Translations under genes and position numbers: made by a program
Source of the DNA: Omphiscola glabra
Lineage: Eukaryota; Mollusca; Gastropoda; Lymnaeidae
DNA length: 64,000 bases
Reading direction: 5' to 3'
Assembly (NCBI GenBank): GCA_964017045.1
Contig: OZ024802.1
Coordinates: 27,964,293 to 28,028,292 of the forward strand
In this document: in pieces, positions 1 through 12,004 of the stretch
Layout: each line of letters opens with the position of its first letter
Numbering within the stretch: the stretch's first letter is position 1
The notes under the pieces: generated by a model
The model's database searches: none
The model's input: the letters and a program-made list of their open reading frames with translations, nothing else
What the model was told of the DNA's origin: nothing

Positions 1-640
1 ACTGTCATTAGGGCCATAATGTCATTAAAGCGCTACTGTCATTGACACTCTACTGTCATTAGAGCCATAATGTCTTTAAAGCGCTACTGTCATTGGCACT
101 CTACTGTCATTAAGGCTATAATGTCTTTAAAACATTTCTGTCATTGGCACTTTACTGTCATTAGAGCCATAATGTCTTTAAAGCGCTACTGTCATTGGCA
201 CTCTACTGTCATTAGAGCCATAATGTCTTTAAAGCGCTATTGTCATTAGGGCGCTACTGTTATTAGAGAGCTACAGTTACTAACGTGCTACTTTAATTAG
301 CGCAATTTTGCTATTAGATTACTACTGTCATAAATTATTACTGTCATAAATTATTACTGTCATTTGAACACTACTGACATTAGAACACTACTGTCATTAG
401 AACACTACTGTCATTAGAACACTACTGACATTAGAACACTACTGACATTAGAACACTACTGTCATTAGCACACTACTGTCATTAGAACACTACTGTCATT
501 AGAAAACTACTGTCATTAGAACACTACTGTCATTAACACACTACTGACATTAGAACACTATTGTCATTAGAACACTACTGTCATTAGAACACTACTGTCA
601 TTAGAGCTTTACTGTCATTGGAGCACTAATTTCATTAGAG
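1..640. repeat. 17-bp satellite array (core actgtcatta)
   Basis: The core actgtcatta recurs about every 17 bases. From about 350 to 610 the unit is close to ctactgtcattagaaca. In the first 245 bases it is organised into a longer unit of about 60 bases, in which gcgctactgtcattgg, ctctactgtcattag and agccataatgtctttaa alternate. The array decays after 640. It reaches the left edge, so its full length is unknown. No coding potential is seen. Confidence 0.9.
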
Positions 641-866
641 CGCTATTCCAATAAAGTACTACTGGCCATCAGCGCAATGCTGTTATTTGAGCATAACTGT
701 CGTTAGAGCACTCCTGCCTTTAAAGTACTACTGTGAGTGGTGCACTGTTGTCGTTAGAGCACTTGAAGCATTGATGTATTTTCCACATCGAATCACGACA
801 AGCTCACGACAACCTCTTCAAGGTTTCCATTAGCGTATACGATCACATGACTCTAACATTCACATT

Positions 867-958
867 AGATCAAATAGTAATGTGAAAGTTGTGACAAGAC
901 TTGATACAGGAATTGCATCACATGCTTGAAGGAAAATTTGATCGTGTGAACCGACCCT
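867..958. mobile_element. Truncated MITE, same family as 44471-44647
   Basis: This stretch, from gatcaaatagtaatgtgaaa to the end ttgatcgtgtgaaccgaccct, matches the right half of the element at 44471-44647. That element has inverted ends of the form agggtc-gttcacacgatcaa. The left terminus is missing here. The superfamily is not assigned, because no clear target-site duplication is visible in either copy. Confidence 0.6.
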
Positions 959-1029
959 TAGTAATTCTACACGTATACTTTTGAGTAGATCTCTCTTTGT
1001 TGTCTGTAAAAGTATGTGTCTGACACGTA

Positions 1030-1425
1030 AAGTGGTTGCGTTGGACATGTAACCTGGGTCTGCTTGGAGGCCAGTGGTCACGTTGGACTTGTAACCTGAG
1101 TCTGCTGGAAAGCCAGCGGTCGCGTTGCATCTGTAACCTGGGTCTGTTTGGAGTCCAGTGGTCAGTCTGAACCTGTAACCCGGATCAGTTTGGAGGCCAG
1201 TGGTCGAGTTGAACCTGTGATCTGGGTCTGTTTGAAAGCCAGCTGTTGCTTGGACCTGTAACCTGGGTCTGCTTGGAGCCCAGTGGTCAAGATATACCTG
1301 TTACCTGGGTCTGCTTGAAGGACAGTGGTCGTTTTGGATCTGCAGCCTGGGTTAGCTTGGGGGCCAAAGGTCGCGTTGGACCTGTATCCTGTGTGTGCTT
1401 GGGGACCCATGGTTGTGATGTGGAA
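1030..1425. repeat. 42-bp tandem array, about nine units
   Basis: Units of about 42 bases carry gtaacctgggtctgcttgga followed by gccagtggtc. Copies differ by 10-20 percent, so the array is old. Open frames across it come from the period being divisible by three and do not resemble a protein. Confidence 0.9.
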
Positions 1426-1499
1426 CAAAAGTAATAGAAAATGTTTAAATTGTATTCTGGCTAAGTAACAAATACAAGAAAGTGACTGTGGTTTGTCTA

Positions 1500-2075
1500 A
1501 GGATAGTGCCACAGGTGGCTTCTATAAGGTTAGTGCCACCCGAGGCTTGTATAGGGTTAGTGCCACCCGTGGCTTCTATAGGGTTAGTGCCACCCGTGGC
1601 TTGTATAGGGTTAGTGCCATCCATGGTTTGTCTAGGGTTAGTGCCACCCATCGCTTGAATATGATTGATGCCACCCCTGGCTTCTCTATGGTTAGTGCGA
1701 CCCGTGACTTGTCTAGTGTTAACGCCACACGATGTTTATCTGGGTTTAGTGCCACCGTGTCTTGTCTAGTGGCAATGCTCCCCATGGCTTGTCTAGGGTT
1801 AGAGTCCCTCCTGGCTTGTCTAAGGTAAGTGTCATCCGTGGCCTGTCTGTGGTTAGTGTTCCCCGTGGCTTGTCTAGGGTTAGTGTCCCCATGGCTTGTC
1901 TATGGTTAGTGTCCCCATGGCTTGTCTCGGGTTAATGTTCCCAATGGCTTGTCTAGGGTTAGTGTCCCTCCTGGCTTGTCTAAGGTAAGTGTCATCCGTG
2001 GCCTGTCTGTGGTTAGTGTTCCCCGTGGCTTGTCTAGTTTTCGTGCCACCTTTGGCTTGTCTAGGATTAGCATCC
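1500..2075. repeat. 27-bp tandem array, about 21 units
   Basis: Unit of 27 bases built from ggttagtgccacccgtggct and tgtctag. A block of about six units starting near 1797 recurs near 1957, so there is a higher-order period of about 160 bases. All apparent reading frames here are nine-residue repeats. Confidence 0.9.
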
Positions 2076-2099
2076 ACTTCGCGTGCTGAAATTTACGCT

Positions 2100-3700
2100 G
2101 CATTTTTTTTCAGGATAGGACCCAACAAACCGATGAAAATGACGACGCTTAAAGAAATCAAATAAAATACAGCCGGTGTCGGGAAACCCCGTTTCATAAG
2201 TAACTTGGCAGAGGGCACTAAAAGTTACACCATATTTCTGCTGACGTGAATTGATGGAAAAGCATTTTCAAACATTCTATGCTATTACGATAAAAGGAAA
2301 TGGTTCTTTACAGTGATGAGCTATGTCAGAGTTGAAGTCGCTGGTTAGTGACTTGTAGAGAAAAAAGGGATTAACAGAAACTTAGTTTTGCTTGATTATC
2401 GTGGGTTTTAAGAAAAGAGAACCAAAAATCGAATTTAGTTTACGTAAGAAAAGATATAAATTTTAAAGAACTTGGAATTTGTACATAAAATGGAAATTAA
2501 AAAAAAAAATATATATCTGTTTGCTAAGGACCGGATCTAATGCCGCATATGAATTATGCGTCCTCAACATGCGTAAACGGCAAAAATCACTGGAAATCAG
2601 AAGCTTCTTTAAAATCCTAAAATCCAGAACATTAAAAAAAAAATTCTGCCTGTATTTTCCAATAACTTGACGCCCCCCCCCCCCCCCCCCAAAAAAAAAA
2701 ATAAATAAATAATTAAGTTTACATTTGCTCAGTGTGTAGTCAGAAGCTGTAGTGAAAGAATCTTGTTTGTTTGTTTGTTTGTTTGTTTGTTTGTTTGTGC
2801 TGGTACTTTAATGCATAGACTGTGCTTTGTAGTGTGGGTTTTTTTTTAGTACTATTATATTGCTAATGTGTTCGCCATGTGCCGTACACAGTGTCGGGAG
2901 GAAGAGACGAGTGTTGGGACAGCTACAATTCAATGTTAACTGTTAGTTCAGTTAGGGTGAGCGGGATATCGGTACCAAAAAAGGATTGCTGAAATCTTCG
3001 TACAATGAGACTTGCTTTCATAGTGAAGATATCTTTAGATAATGAAGCTGTTTTTACTGTAGAATATTCTCGTGCATGGTTGCTAATTTAAGCACAATGA
3101 AACACACTTTTCGTCACACAGAGTATACCAATGACTTCACGAATTCAGGTTATGTAAGCCAGGGGAAGCTATAATGCTATAGTTTAAAAACGTATTTTCC
3201 TTGATCAAAAGTTCAAAGAAAGTCGATGAATTCAGGTAGATTAAAAATGATCCTCTTTTTAAAAAAAAATAATCTACAATTTCTTGGACGGAACCAGACA
3301 CCTCTTCCACTCAAGAGCCATCGGCGCTCTCGATTTCCGGCCTACTTTCCAATAAAATTGATCGCAAAGTTTGGTGCCGATATATTCTCCGCCTAGTGGC
3401 GTAACTAGCATAAGGGCACCCGATCGAAGCCCCATCAGTCCCGCTTTATGTGCCATAGTCAGAAGCGCTAGGGGACTAGATTCCTTTTTAAACCCACCCC
3501 TTCTAAACACTGAAAACCACTATTTACATCCTTTAAAATCTACCAAGGCCATTTTCGCTCACTCGCTAGTTTGATGCCCGGGGTCATTTGCCCCCTGACC
3601 TTCTTTAGCTACGGCTATGGCCTATTGCAGTGTGAGCATGAAAATCTGAAACCTCCACCCCCCTTTCCGAGGATATTGTCTGACAGAAACAATGCTAATT
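2100..3700. other. Unassigned AT-rich DNA with simple repeats
   Basis: No gene is supported. There is a run of about 18 C followed by A at 2673-2700, a (TTTG)n microsatellite at about 2763-2798, and a possible MITE terminus at 3389-3405 (tagtggcgtaactag) of the ggcgtagctag type seen elsewhere in the window. Confidence 0.5.
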
Positions 3701-3803
3701 ACTCACATGTCAGGTACGCCTCTGCTAAAGACTACCATTCCTGTTGTGCCAGGTACGCCTCTGCTAAAGACTACCTTTCCTGTTGTGCCAGGTACGCCTC
3801 TGC

Positions 3804-3856
3804 CCTAAGCTGGGGTACCGCGCTATATAAGATAGCAAATAATAATAATAATAATA
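3804..3856 (+). mobile_element. Ultra-short LINE 3' end insertion with (AAT)n tail
   Basis: About 53 bases, gctggggtaccgcgctatat followed by aagatagc and an AAT microsatellite, interrupt a unit of the surrounding array. The same 3' end appears in opposite orientation at the left ends of the LINE copies at 32720 and 39895 (tatagcgtggtaccccagcc). This fits extreme 5' truncation during target-primed reverse transcription. Confidence 0.65.
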
Positions 3857-3933
3857 AAGACTACCCTTTCTGTTGTGCAAGGTACTCCTCTGAAAAAAAC
3901 TATACTTTCTGTTGTGCCACGTACGCCTCTGAT

Positions 3934-4343
3934 ATTAAAAGTTCTACGAGATCTCCATTGGGTTCCTGTTAGTGAGCGCATTGACTACAAGATTCTGTCC
4001 CTGGCGTACGGCTGCATAGAAGGCTCTGCACCGGAATATCTGAAAGAACTGCTTTATAAACAAGTAACCTTAAAGAACCTGCGGTCCTCAACACAGTCCT
4101 TACTGAAAATTCCCAGTGTGGATGAACACAGAAAAAAGTCGTACGGAGTGCGCTCTTTTGAATCGGTAGCGCCAAAGTTATGGAATATTTTACCTCCATC
4201 TTTGATGAGTATTGAAAAGGACAGAAAATCATTTAGGAAACATTTAAAGACTTTTTTGTTTAATATATTTCATGCAACCAGAGCGCAGTGAGCATGCTAA
4301 AGTAGCATGGATACCAGCGCTATAGAAGTATCCAATCAATCAA
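3934..4343 (+). mobile_element. 5'-truncated non-LTR retrotransposon, RT C-terminal end
   Basis: The + frame encodes the C-terminal end of a LINE ORF2. It contains LRDLHWVPVSERIDYKIL, then a segment ending in KLWNILPPSL and FRKHLKTFLFNIF, and a stop at about 4290. A short 3' UTR follows (gagcatgctaaagtagcatg) with an ATCA-type tail (aatcaatcaatc). Such LHWLP-RIDYK and LWN-LP segments are typical of CR1/L2-like elements; the exact clade is not determined. The insertion is flanked by tctgat on both sides (3928-3933 and 4344-4349), a likely target-site duplication. A second copy of this family lies at 60628-61097 on the other strand. Confidence 0.85.
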
Positions 4344-4379
4344 TCTGATCAAGACTACCCTTTTTGTTGTGCCGGGTAC

Positions 4380-5300
4380 ACGAAAGTTCAGAACACCCCT
4401 TCAATTCGTACTAGGTAACCCTTGCTAAAGACTACCTCCCCGTCGTAAAAAGCCCCGCGTCTATATGAACAGCGTTCAAGACGCACAGGTCCACCCCAGG
4501 TCAGATAATACAATTATTCGTGATGCTTTTATCATTGTTTTTCTCTATTGTCGTTGAACACAAACTTTATTTGTTCCAAAGGTTTTAACGGGTTCAGTCT
4601 CTGCATCCGATTTAATGTTGGACCGCGTCCCACACTTAATGGCTAGACATTGTACAGAACAATAGATACAACATACCAAGATACCCTGAAAAAACCAAAG
4701 ATTTCCATAAACCTAATGGCAAAATAAATAGACTTCACCGTATCCAGACAATGTACAGAATCAATGAAAATATGGATTCAATCTTAACACACAAAAGATT
4801 TTATTACAGTAATATTCCCCGTGAACTTGTAGGAAATGGAACAGCTCACCTTATCAACAGCACTCTGTGTAGGTCTCGTACACCTGGCCTTATCAACACC
4901 ACTATGTGTTGGTCTATTACAGCTGGTCCTATCAACAGCACTATGTGTAGGTCTCATACACCTGGCCCTATCAACAGCACTATGTGTAGGTCTCGTACAG
5001 CTGGCCTTATCAACAGCACTATGTGTAGGTCTCGTACACCTGGCCTTATCAACAGCACTCTGTGTAGGTCTCGTACACCTGACCCTATAAACAGCACTAT
5101 GTGTAGGTCTCGTACACTTGACCATATCAACAGCACTATGTGTAGGTCTATTACAGCTGGTCCTATCAACAGCACTGTGTGTAGGTCTCGTGCAGCTGGC
5201 CTTATCAACAGCACTATGTGTAGGTCTCGTACACCTGGCCTTATCAACAGCATTCTGTGTAGCTCTCGCACTGCTTTCCCTATCAACAGCACTGTAGTTT
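4380..5300. repeat. Left arm of a large inverted repeat (foldback-like)
   Basis: The reverse complement of 6660-7295 matches this segment along its length with indels. Shared landmarks are ttcaattcgtactaggtaac, gatgcttttatcatt followed by ctctattgtcgttgaaca, tttatttgttccaaagg, cgtcccacacttaatggc and atattccccg. The matching tandem part starts at about 4850. Inverted arms made partly of tandem units recall foldback elements (Drosophila FB, sea urchin TU). The classification is inference. Confidence 0.7.
4850..5295. repeat. 39-bp tandem array, about 11 units
   Basis: The unit contains tgtgtaggtctcgtacacct and ggccttatcaacagcac. Because 39 is divisible by three, several frames stay open as 13-residue repeats. 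The array is homologous, in inverted orientation, to the one at 6665-6895. Confidence 0.9.
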
Positions 5301-5416
5301 TGTTAAAAACATTTAAAATAGTTTATAGATTTTGGGTTGACAAGTTAAAGACACGCTTTAAGTTTTAAAATGTTGAGATATATTTTTTTAGTCCAGGGGC
5401 GGGCAAATGTGTAGGC

Positions 5417-5775
5417 CAGGGGTGGGCAAACTTGTTGTGCTGAGGGCCACATTGACATATGTAAAACTATTTGGGGGCCTCATGTATATTATGTCCAATT
5501 TTTACGTGTCGATAAATATTTATCTATATTAAAAATCGCATTTTAGCATTACAAGTACAAGACAAAAGTCAAGGACTGTTTTTAAAAAATTGAAAATTAG
5601 AAAAATGTTGATACAAAATGTAAAAACAATTATAACGGTACATGAAATTCTGTAAAATTTAACAATATGACTTAAAAACAAAGAGTTTTTTAAAATTAAT
5701 AAATGCCTCAGAGGGCCGTATAAAATCAAATGCCGGGCCGCATGCAGCCCGCGGGCCGTAGTTTGCTCACCCCTG
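5417..5775. mobile_element. hAT-type MITE with perfect 8-bp target duplication
   Basis: The termini are caggggtgggcaaac on the left and gtttgctcacccctg on the right. A perfect 8-bp duplication, gtgtaggc, flanks the element at 5409-5416 and 5776-5783. Length is 359 bases. The right interior carries the gggccg-catgc-gcccgcgggccg motif often seen in non-autonomous hAT elements. No transposase is encoded. An extra solo copy of the left end (caggggcgggcaaa) lies just upstream at 5395. Confidence 0.9.
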
Positions 5776-6164
5776 GTGTAGGCTATGCCAATATAATACT
5801 GCAGATCAATATTCCTCAAAACTATATGATTTTAAAAACGTAAACATCAATTTATAGATGTATCTTTTAAAAATAAGAATATCATATTAACTGTTTCCTA
5901 AATATTTCAATGTGTGGCATACGGTCAAATTTTTTTTTTTTTTTTTTTAGTTAATAAAATGTCAAATCCCATCAGTCAAAATGTTTAAATATGTGATTGT
6001 ATGATTCTAAACTTCGCAATCGCGAGTGGAAAGAAGCGCACAATTCCCATCGCTATTTGTCCGGCAACATCGGGTCATATTATCTAGTACTAGACTTAGA
6101 AATATAGTCTAAATATGTGATCAAAAGAATAGAACTACATTGTCTAAATTCAACCTGTCTAAAA

Positions 6165-6625
6165 TCATGAGTTGAGAGAGAGATAGATAGAGAGAGACAG
6201 AGAGAGAGAGAGAGACAGAGAGAGAGACAGAGAGAGGGTGTTTGAGATTGAGTGGGAGAGACAGAATGAGAAAGAGAGTGAGAAAGACACTGAGATAAAG
6301 AGAGAAAGTAAGAGAGATTGAGTGGGAGAGACAGAATGAGAAAGAGAGTGAGAAAGACACTGAGATAAAGAGAGAAAGTAAGAGAGATTGAGTGGGAGAG
6401 ACAGAATGAGAAAGAGAGTGAGAAAGACACTGAGATAAAGAGAGAAAGTAAGAGAGATTGAGTGGGAGAGTCAGAATGAGAAAGAGAGGGAGAAAGACAC
6501 TGAGATAAAGAGAGAAAGTAAGAGAGATTGAGTGGGAGAGACAGAATGAGAAAGAGAGTGAGAAAGACACTGAGATAAAGAGAGAAAGTAAGAGAGATTG
6601 AGAGACAAAAAAGAGAGAGTGAGCG
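6165..6625. repeat. 70-bp purine-rich tandem array, about five units
   Basis: Unit of about 70 bases, nearly all purine on +, including agagattgagtgggagagac and gataaagagagaaagtaag. The 5' part (6175-6240) is simple GAGACA repeat. Copies are almost identical, so the array is recent. On - it gives Ser/Leu-rich shadow frames only. Confidence 0.9.
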
Positions 6626-6659
6626 AGAGCTACATACATGTTAAATTTTACGGGAGCCA

Positions 6660-7295
6660 CATACAGCGTTGTTGATAGGGCAAACTGATCTAGAGCTACT
6701 TACAAGAATGTTGATAGGGCAAGCTGATCTAGGGCTACATACAGCAATGTTGATAGGGCAAGCTGATCTATAGAGCTACATACAACACTGTTGATAGGGC
6801 AAGCTGATCTAAAGCTACATAGAGTGTTGTTGATAGGGCAAGCTGATCTAGAGCTACATACAACACTGTTGATACGGCAAGCTGTTAATCTCTTGCTGCT
6901 TCTCGGGGAATATGTCCTGTCATGAAATCTTTTATTTGTACGAATTATCTTGGTGTAATAGAATTTATTTGTTCCCATTCATTCTGTACGACGTCTAGCT
7001 ACGGTGAGGCCCAATGAGACCGCCATTAAGTGTGGGACGTGGTCCAACATCGAATCAGATAGGAAGAATGGTGTTAGAGCGATTGAACTCGCTAACACCT
7101 TTGGAACAAATAAATTTTATGTTCAACGACAATAGAGAAAAATAATGATAAAAGCATCAAGAAGAATTGTATGATCTAAATTGGGGAGGACCTGTGATTC
7201 TTGAACGTCGTTCACGCATGGGCGTGCCTTTCACAGTGGGAAGGTAGTCTTTATCAGGTGTTACCTACCTAGTACGACTTGAAGGGAGGTGTCCC
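6660..7295. repeat. Right arm of the inverted repeat, with 39-bp units
   Basis: Inverted partner of 4380-5300. The part at 6665-6895 is a 39-bp array (ttgatagggcaagctgatct, agagctacat). The rest (6900-7295) matches the left arm's non-tandem part in reverse order. The arms enclose about 1.4 kb that holds the hAT MITE and the purine-rich array. Confidence 0.7.
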
Positions 7296-7299
7296 TGAG

Positions 7300-7580
7300 A
7301 GATAGTGGGAAAGAGAATGAGTGTTAGACGATAGAGTGAGAGAGTGAGGGGGTGGTCAAATATATAGAAAAAGGTAAAAGAGAGATTGAGAGAGAGAAAA
7401 AGTGAATAGAAGAGAGAGAGAGAGAGTTAGTAATTGAAAGAATAATTGAGAGATAGAGTGCGCGTGAGAGATTGGGAGAGAGATAGTAAGGGAGAGATAT
7501 AGTGTGAGAGAGAGAGAGAGAGGGAGTGAGGGAGATTGTGGTGCAGCGAGAAAGAGAGAGAGAGAGAGTGAGGTGAGAAT
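7300..7580. repeat. GA-rich microsatellite region
   Basis: Imperfect GAGAGA tract interspersed with tagtgaga-type variants. It is low complexity, and its Ser/Leu-rich frames on - are artefacts. Confidence 0.85.
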
Positions 7581-7775
7581 CAAATGTCAAGTATAGTAAG
7601 ATAAAAAAAGCCATTATGGTTCTACTTTAAAGAGTATCTGTCCATTGCCATGGTATGGGGTGTATATGTTTTTATACCGTACATAATGCTTCTTCCATTT
7701 GAAAATCCGCCTCTGTATTTTTTATGCTAATGATGAGCTGGCAAGTTTTTGCAAGTTTTTGTCACCTCTGACAAC

Positions 7776-7853
7776 TATAAAGGCACCCGCTTTGGCTGCT
7801 CTCCACGTTCTTCAACATCGTGGCCATACCCGTGATCTGAGAAGTTCTGCCAA
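7776..7853 (+). promoter_or_regulatory. TATA box and possible untranslated first exon of the EF-hand gene
   Basis: TATAAAGG at 7776-7783 is followed about 25-30 bases later by ctctccacgttcttcaac, a plausible start region, and then by a possible donor, ccaa|gtaaag, after 7853. The first coding exon of the EF-hand gene downstream is preceded by a good acceptor (tttaattccag, ending at 12968) only seven bases before its ATG. A separate 5' UTR exon is therefore expected somewhere upstream on +. Linking the two is inference from position and orientation. The intron would be about 5.1 kb, filled largely by satellite. Confidence 0.35.
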
Positions 7854-8039
7854 GTAAAGGTCATCTTTTGAATCCTAGCTGACATGTAAGTCATCATATT
7901 CAGTTGGTATGGAGATCTATGAAATCGATCAAAATGCTCACAAGATGCGACTCTTAATTTTTTAAAGATTTTAAAAAATGCAGTATTTGCTCATGACTCA
8001 AAAAGTTGATACGAAGTTTAAAACTAAAACTGCATTATT

Positions 8040-8220
8040 TTAAAGAGAGCCAATGAAATACTTGTCTTGGAGAGCCAATGAATTACTTGTCTTAGAGAGC
8101 CAATGGATTACTTGTGTTAGAGAGCCAATGAATTACTTGTGTTAGAGAGACAATGAATTACTTGTGTTAGAGAGCCAAGGAAAAAGTTGTCTTAAAGAGC
8201 CAATAGAATACTTTCTATTA
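8040..8220. repeat. 25-bp tandem array, about seven units
   Basis: Unit agagccaatgaattacttgt plus cttag, seven degenerate copies. It sits directly upstream of the long 16-bp satellite. Confidence 0.85.
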
Positions 8221-8224
8221 ACAT

Positions 8225-9125
8225 CCCACCTAAGCTTCACCAATTGACCAGATGTATAAGTGAACACACAGACAAGTGACTACACAGACAAGTGACCACA
8301 CAGAAAAGGATGACATAGACAAGTGACAAAAAGACAAGGGACCACACAGACATGAGACCACACATACAAGTGACAAAAACGGACAAATTAGAACACGGAC
8401 ATTTGAGAACACGGACAAAAGACCCAAGGAACACACTAACACACGGAATAATTGACCACACGGACAAGTGATCACGCTGACAAATGACCACACGAAAAAA
8501 TGACCAAACGAACACTCTGACTACTGACCACTGAGACAAAGGACCATAGCGACGAATAACAACTCGGACACTTAAAAACATGCGGAAGAAATGATCACAT
8601 GGACAAATGACCACACAGAAATGTGAGCAGACAGACAATTGACCACACAGACAAGTGAACACACAGACATGAGACCAAACAGACATGTGAACATACAGAC
8701 AAGGGACCACATGAACACATGACCACGCGCACAATTGAAGACACGGAAAAATGTTTAAAAAGACGAGTTACCACAGGGAAAAAAGACCAAATGGCCTAAT
8801 GACCACACGGACAATTGAAAACATGGACACACGACCACATGGACAAGGGACAACATGGACAAGTGATCACACGGAAAACTGACCGCAAAGACATGTGACC
8901 ACATAGACAAATGACAATATGGACAAGTGACAAAATGGACAAGTGACAATATGGACAAGTGACAATATTGACAAGTGATCACACGGATAACTGACTACAA
9001 AGACATGTGACCACATAGACAAGGAACCACACAGATAAGTTACAACACTATCAAATGACCTCACGAAAAATGATCACGCGGACAAAGAACCACAAGGGTA
9101 AAAAACCATACGCCTAAAATTACTC
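8225..9125. repeat. Degenerate 16-bp satellite, diverged part
   Basis: Repeats close to gaccacacagacaagt with a period near 16 and many substitutions. Period and the gaca-tga-ca pattern match the more uniform array that follows at 9130-11060, so both probably belong to one satellite tract whose left end has decayed. Confidence 0.8.
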
Positions 9126-9129
9126 ACGG

Positions 9130-11060
9130 TTAACTGATATCATAGACATATGAAATCATAGACACCTGAACTCATAGACACCTGCACTCATAGACACCTG
9201 AACTATTAGACAACTGAACTCATAGACACCTGCACTCATAGACACCTGAACTATTAGACAACTGAACTCATAGACACCTGAACTCATAGACAACTGAACT
9301 AATACACATCTGAACTCATAGACAACTGAACTCATAGACACCTGCACTCATAGACACCTGAACTATTAGACAACTGAACTCATAGACACCTGCACTCATA
9401 GACACCTGAACTATTAGACAACTGAACTCATAGACACCTGAACTCATAGACAACTGAACTAATACACATCTGAACTCATAGACAACTGAACTCATAGACA
9501 ACTGAACTCATAGACACTTGAAATCATAGAACTTTGAATTCATAGACAACTGAACTCATAGACAACTGAACTCATAGACACCTGAACTCATAGACAACTG
9601 AACTCATAGACACCTGAACTCATAGACAACTGAACTCATAGACAGTTGAACTCATAGACACTTAAACTCATAGACAGTTGAAATCATAGTCAACTAAACT
9701 CAAAGACACTTGAACTCATAGACAACTGAACTCATAGAAATCTGAACTCATAGACAACTGAACTCATAGACAACTGAACTCATAGACACCTGAACTCATA
9801 GACAACTGAACTCATAGACAACTGAACTCATAGACACCTGAACTCATAGACACCTGAACTCATAGAAAACTGAACTCATAGAAACCTGAACTGATAGACA
9901 CATAAACTCATAGACAACTGAACTCATAGAAATCTGAACTCATAGAAAACTGAGCTCATAGACACTGAACTTTAGACACCTGAACTTATAGACAACTGAA
10001 CTCATAGACACCTGAACTCATATACACCTGAACTCATAGACAGTTGAACTCATAGACAGTTGAACTCATAGACACCTGAACTCATAGACAGTTGAACTCA
10101 TAGACACCTGAATTCATAGACAGTTGAACTCATAGACACCTGAACTCATAGACAGTTGAACTCATATCCACTTAAACTCATAAACAGTTGAAATCATAGT
10201 CAACTAAACTCAAAGACACTTGAACTGACAGACAACTGAACTCATAGAAATCTGAACTCATAGACACATGAACTCATAGACAACTGAACTCATAGACAAC
10301 TGAACTCATAGACAAGTGAACTCATAGACATCTGAACTCATAGAAAACTGAACTCATACACCTGAACTCATAGACAACTGAACTCATAGAAACCTGAACT
10401 GATAGACACATGAACTCATAGACAACTGAACTCATACACCTGAACTCATAGACAACTGAACTCATAGACAACTGAACTCATAGACACTTGAACTCATAGA
10501 AAACTTAACTCGTAGACAGTTGAACACATAGACAGTTGAAGTCATAGACAACTGAACTCATAGACAGTTGAACTCATAGATACTTGAACTCATAGACAGT
10601 TGAAGTCATAGACAACTGAACTCATAGACAACTGAACTCATAGAAACCTGAACTCATTGACACCTGAACTCATAGAAACCTGAACTCATAGACAACTGAA
10701 CTCTAGACAACTGAACTCATAGACACCTGAACTCATAGACACATGACCTCATAGACAACTGAACTCATAGTCAACTGAACTCATAGACAACTGAACTCAT
10801 AGACACTTGAACTCATAGACATTTGAACTTATAGACAACTGAATTCATAGACAGTTGAACTCATAGACAACTGAACTCATGGACAACTGAACTCATAGAC
10901 ATTTGAACTCATAGAAACTTGAACTCATAGACAGTTGAGCTCATAAACAGCTTAGCTCATAGACACCTGAACACATGGGCAACTGAAATCATAGAAAACT
11001 GAACTCATAAACACATGAGCTCATAGACAACCGAACTAATTGACAAATGAACGCAAGCAC
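9130..11060. repeat. 16-bp satellite, over 100 units
   Basis: Unit aactcatagacacctg, with variants ending in caactg and cagttg. Unit types are interspersed, and blocks of several units are duplicated; for example the run ending in ctaatacacatctg occurs near 9296 and 9456. It is the longest array in the window, about 1.9 kb, and no coding is supported. Confidence 0.95.
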
Positions 11061-11499
11061 AACTGAAAAAGAAAATCAATGTACTATGTAAATTGCACTG
11101 ACTAAAACAGGAAGAACTAAATGGTATCTTATAGAAGTAGATTTCTAACTTACTCCATATCGAAAGAGCCAAAGCGGTTGGAGCATTTCTTCAGAAGGTA
11201 AAGTAATCTGGTATTGTGTTCCAATACCGAGGGCCTTAAAAATCTCTCATGACCCACAAAAATCGATACTTTTTGTGGAATCTTCGAATCTGTAATTTAA
11301 GGCTGTGATTCTGCACAAAGGAAACTTCTATATATTCCATGAGAATTAGATGATTCTGTCCACGTGATAGAGAAATAGGATAACTTAAAGCAGCCACTGA
11401 ATTCCATTAACTACAACATTTACAGTAGGCAACTCTCTGGTCATTTAAAGGTAGTTGCCTTATTATTGTGACTGAAAAAGGGACATACATAATAAATGT

Positions 11500-11760
11500 G
11501 TGTCTTATGTGAGTGGGAGAGGCCAGCCAGAGAATTGCACTAATTGTGGAAGACATGCACTCTCAGACCAAATGTAGCAGTTGCAGAGAAGAATACCCAT
11601 CACTGACCTCTGGTCAAAGCTCCCAAAACCTATCTATCACGCCTTCGCATCAAACCTAGTTTGATGAAGAACTTCGTGAAAGCCATGGACCTGACTTCGT
11701 CAGCTCTCCGATACCTGGAGGAAACATTCCCTCGATTCCAGGAAGTTATTAAACTTATTG
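11500..11760 (+). pseudogene. Degenerate coding relic, probably from a transposable element
   Basis: Broken frames contain NFVKAMDLTSSALRYLEE followed by TFPRFQE. I associate this pattern loosely with proteins encoded in or near animal transposable elements. Frames shift and stops occur within 100 bases on either side, and no splice sites support an exon. The assignment is tentative. Confidence 0.3.
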
Positions 11761-12004
11761 TCATTGCTAAGGAAAACTTCTGCATAGTTTTTTCTATATA
11801 TCAATCAAAATTTAACAACTACAACATTTCGTATTTTATTGGAAGTAGAGTAAAGGCAATCGTTCTATAGATTATAGAGTATATGGTTATAGTGGTAGTA
11901 TACTATAGGCCTTTCGTACTATAGACTATAATGTATATATTTATAGTTTTATTATAGTATATACTATCATTCTATATACTATAGATTGACATAGGGTGTA
12001 GAGG

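Larger units (their letters stand above)
3705..4440. repeat. About 38-bp tandem array split by two retroelement insertions
   Basis: The unit contains ctctgctaaagactacc and tgttgtgccaggtacgc. It is seen at 3710-3800, 3857-3933 and 4350-4440. The units join cleanly if the two LINE-derived segments at 3804-3856 and 3934-4343 are removed, so the array predates both insertions. The last units run into the inverted-repeat region that follows. Confidence 0.75.

Noticed and set aside
1..640. Terminal satellite as telomeric or centromeric DNA
   Set aside because: The unit is not a telomere motif, and many unrelated arrays of similar size occur across the window.
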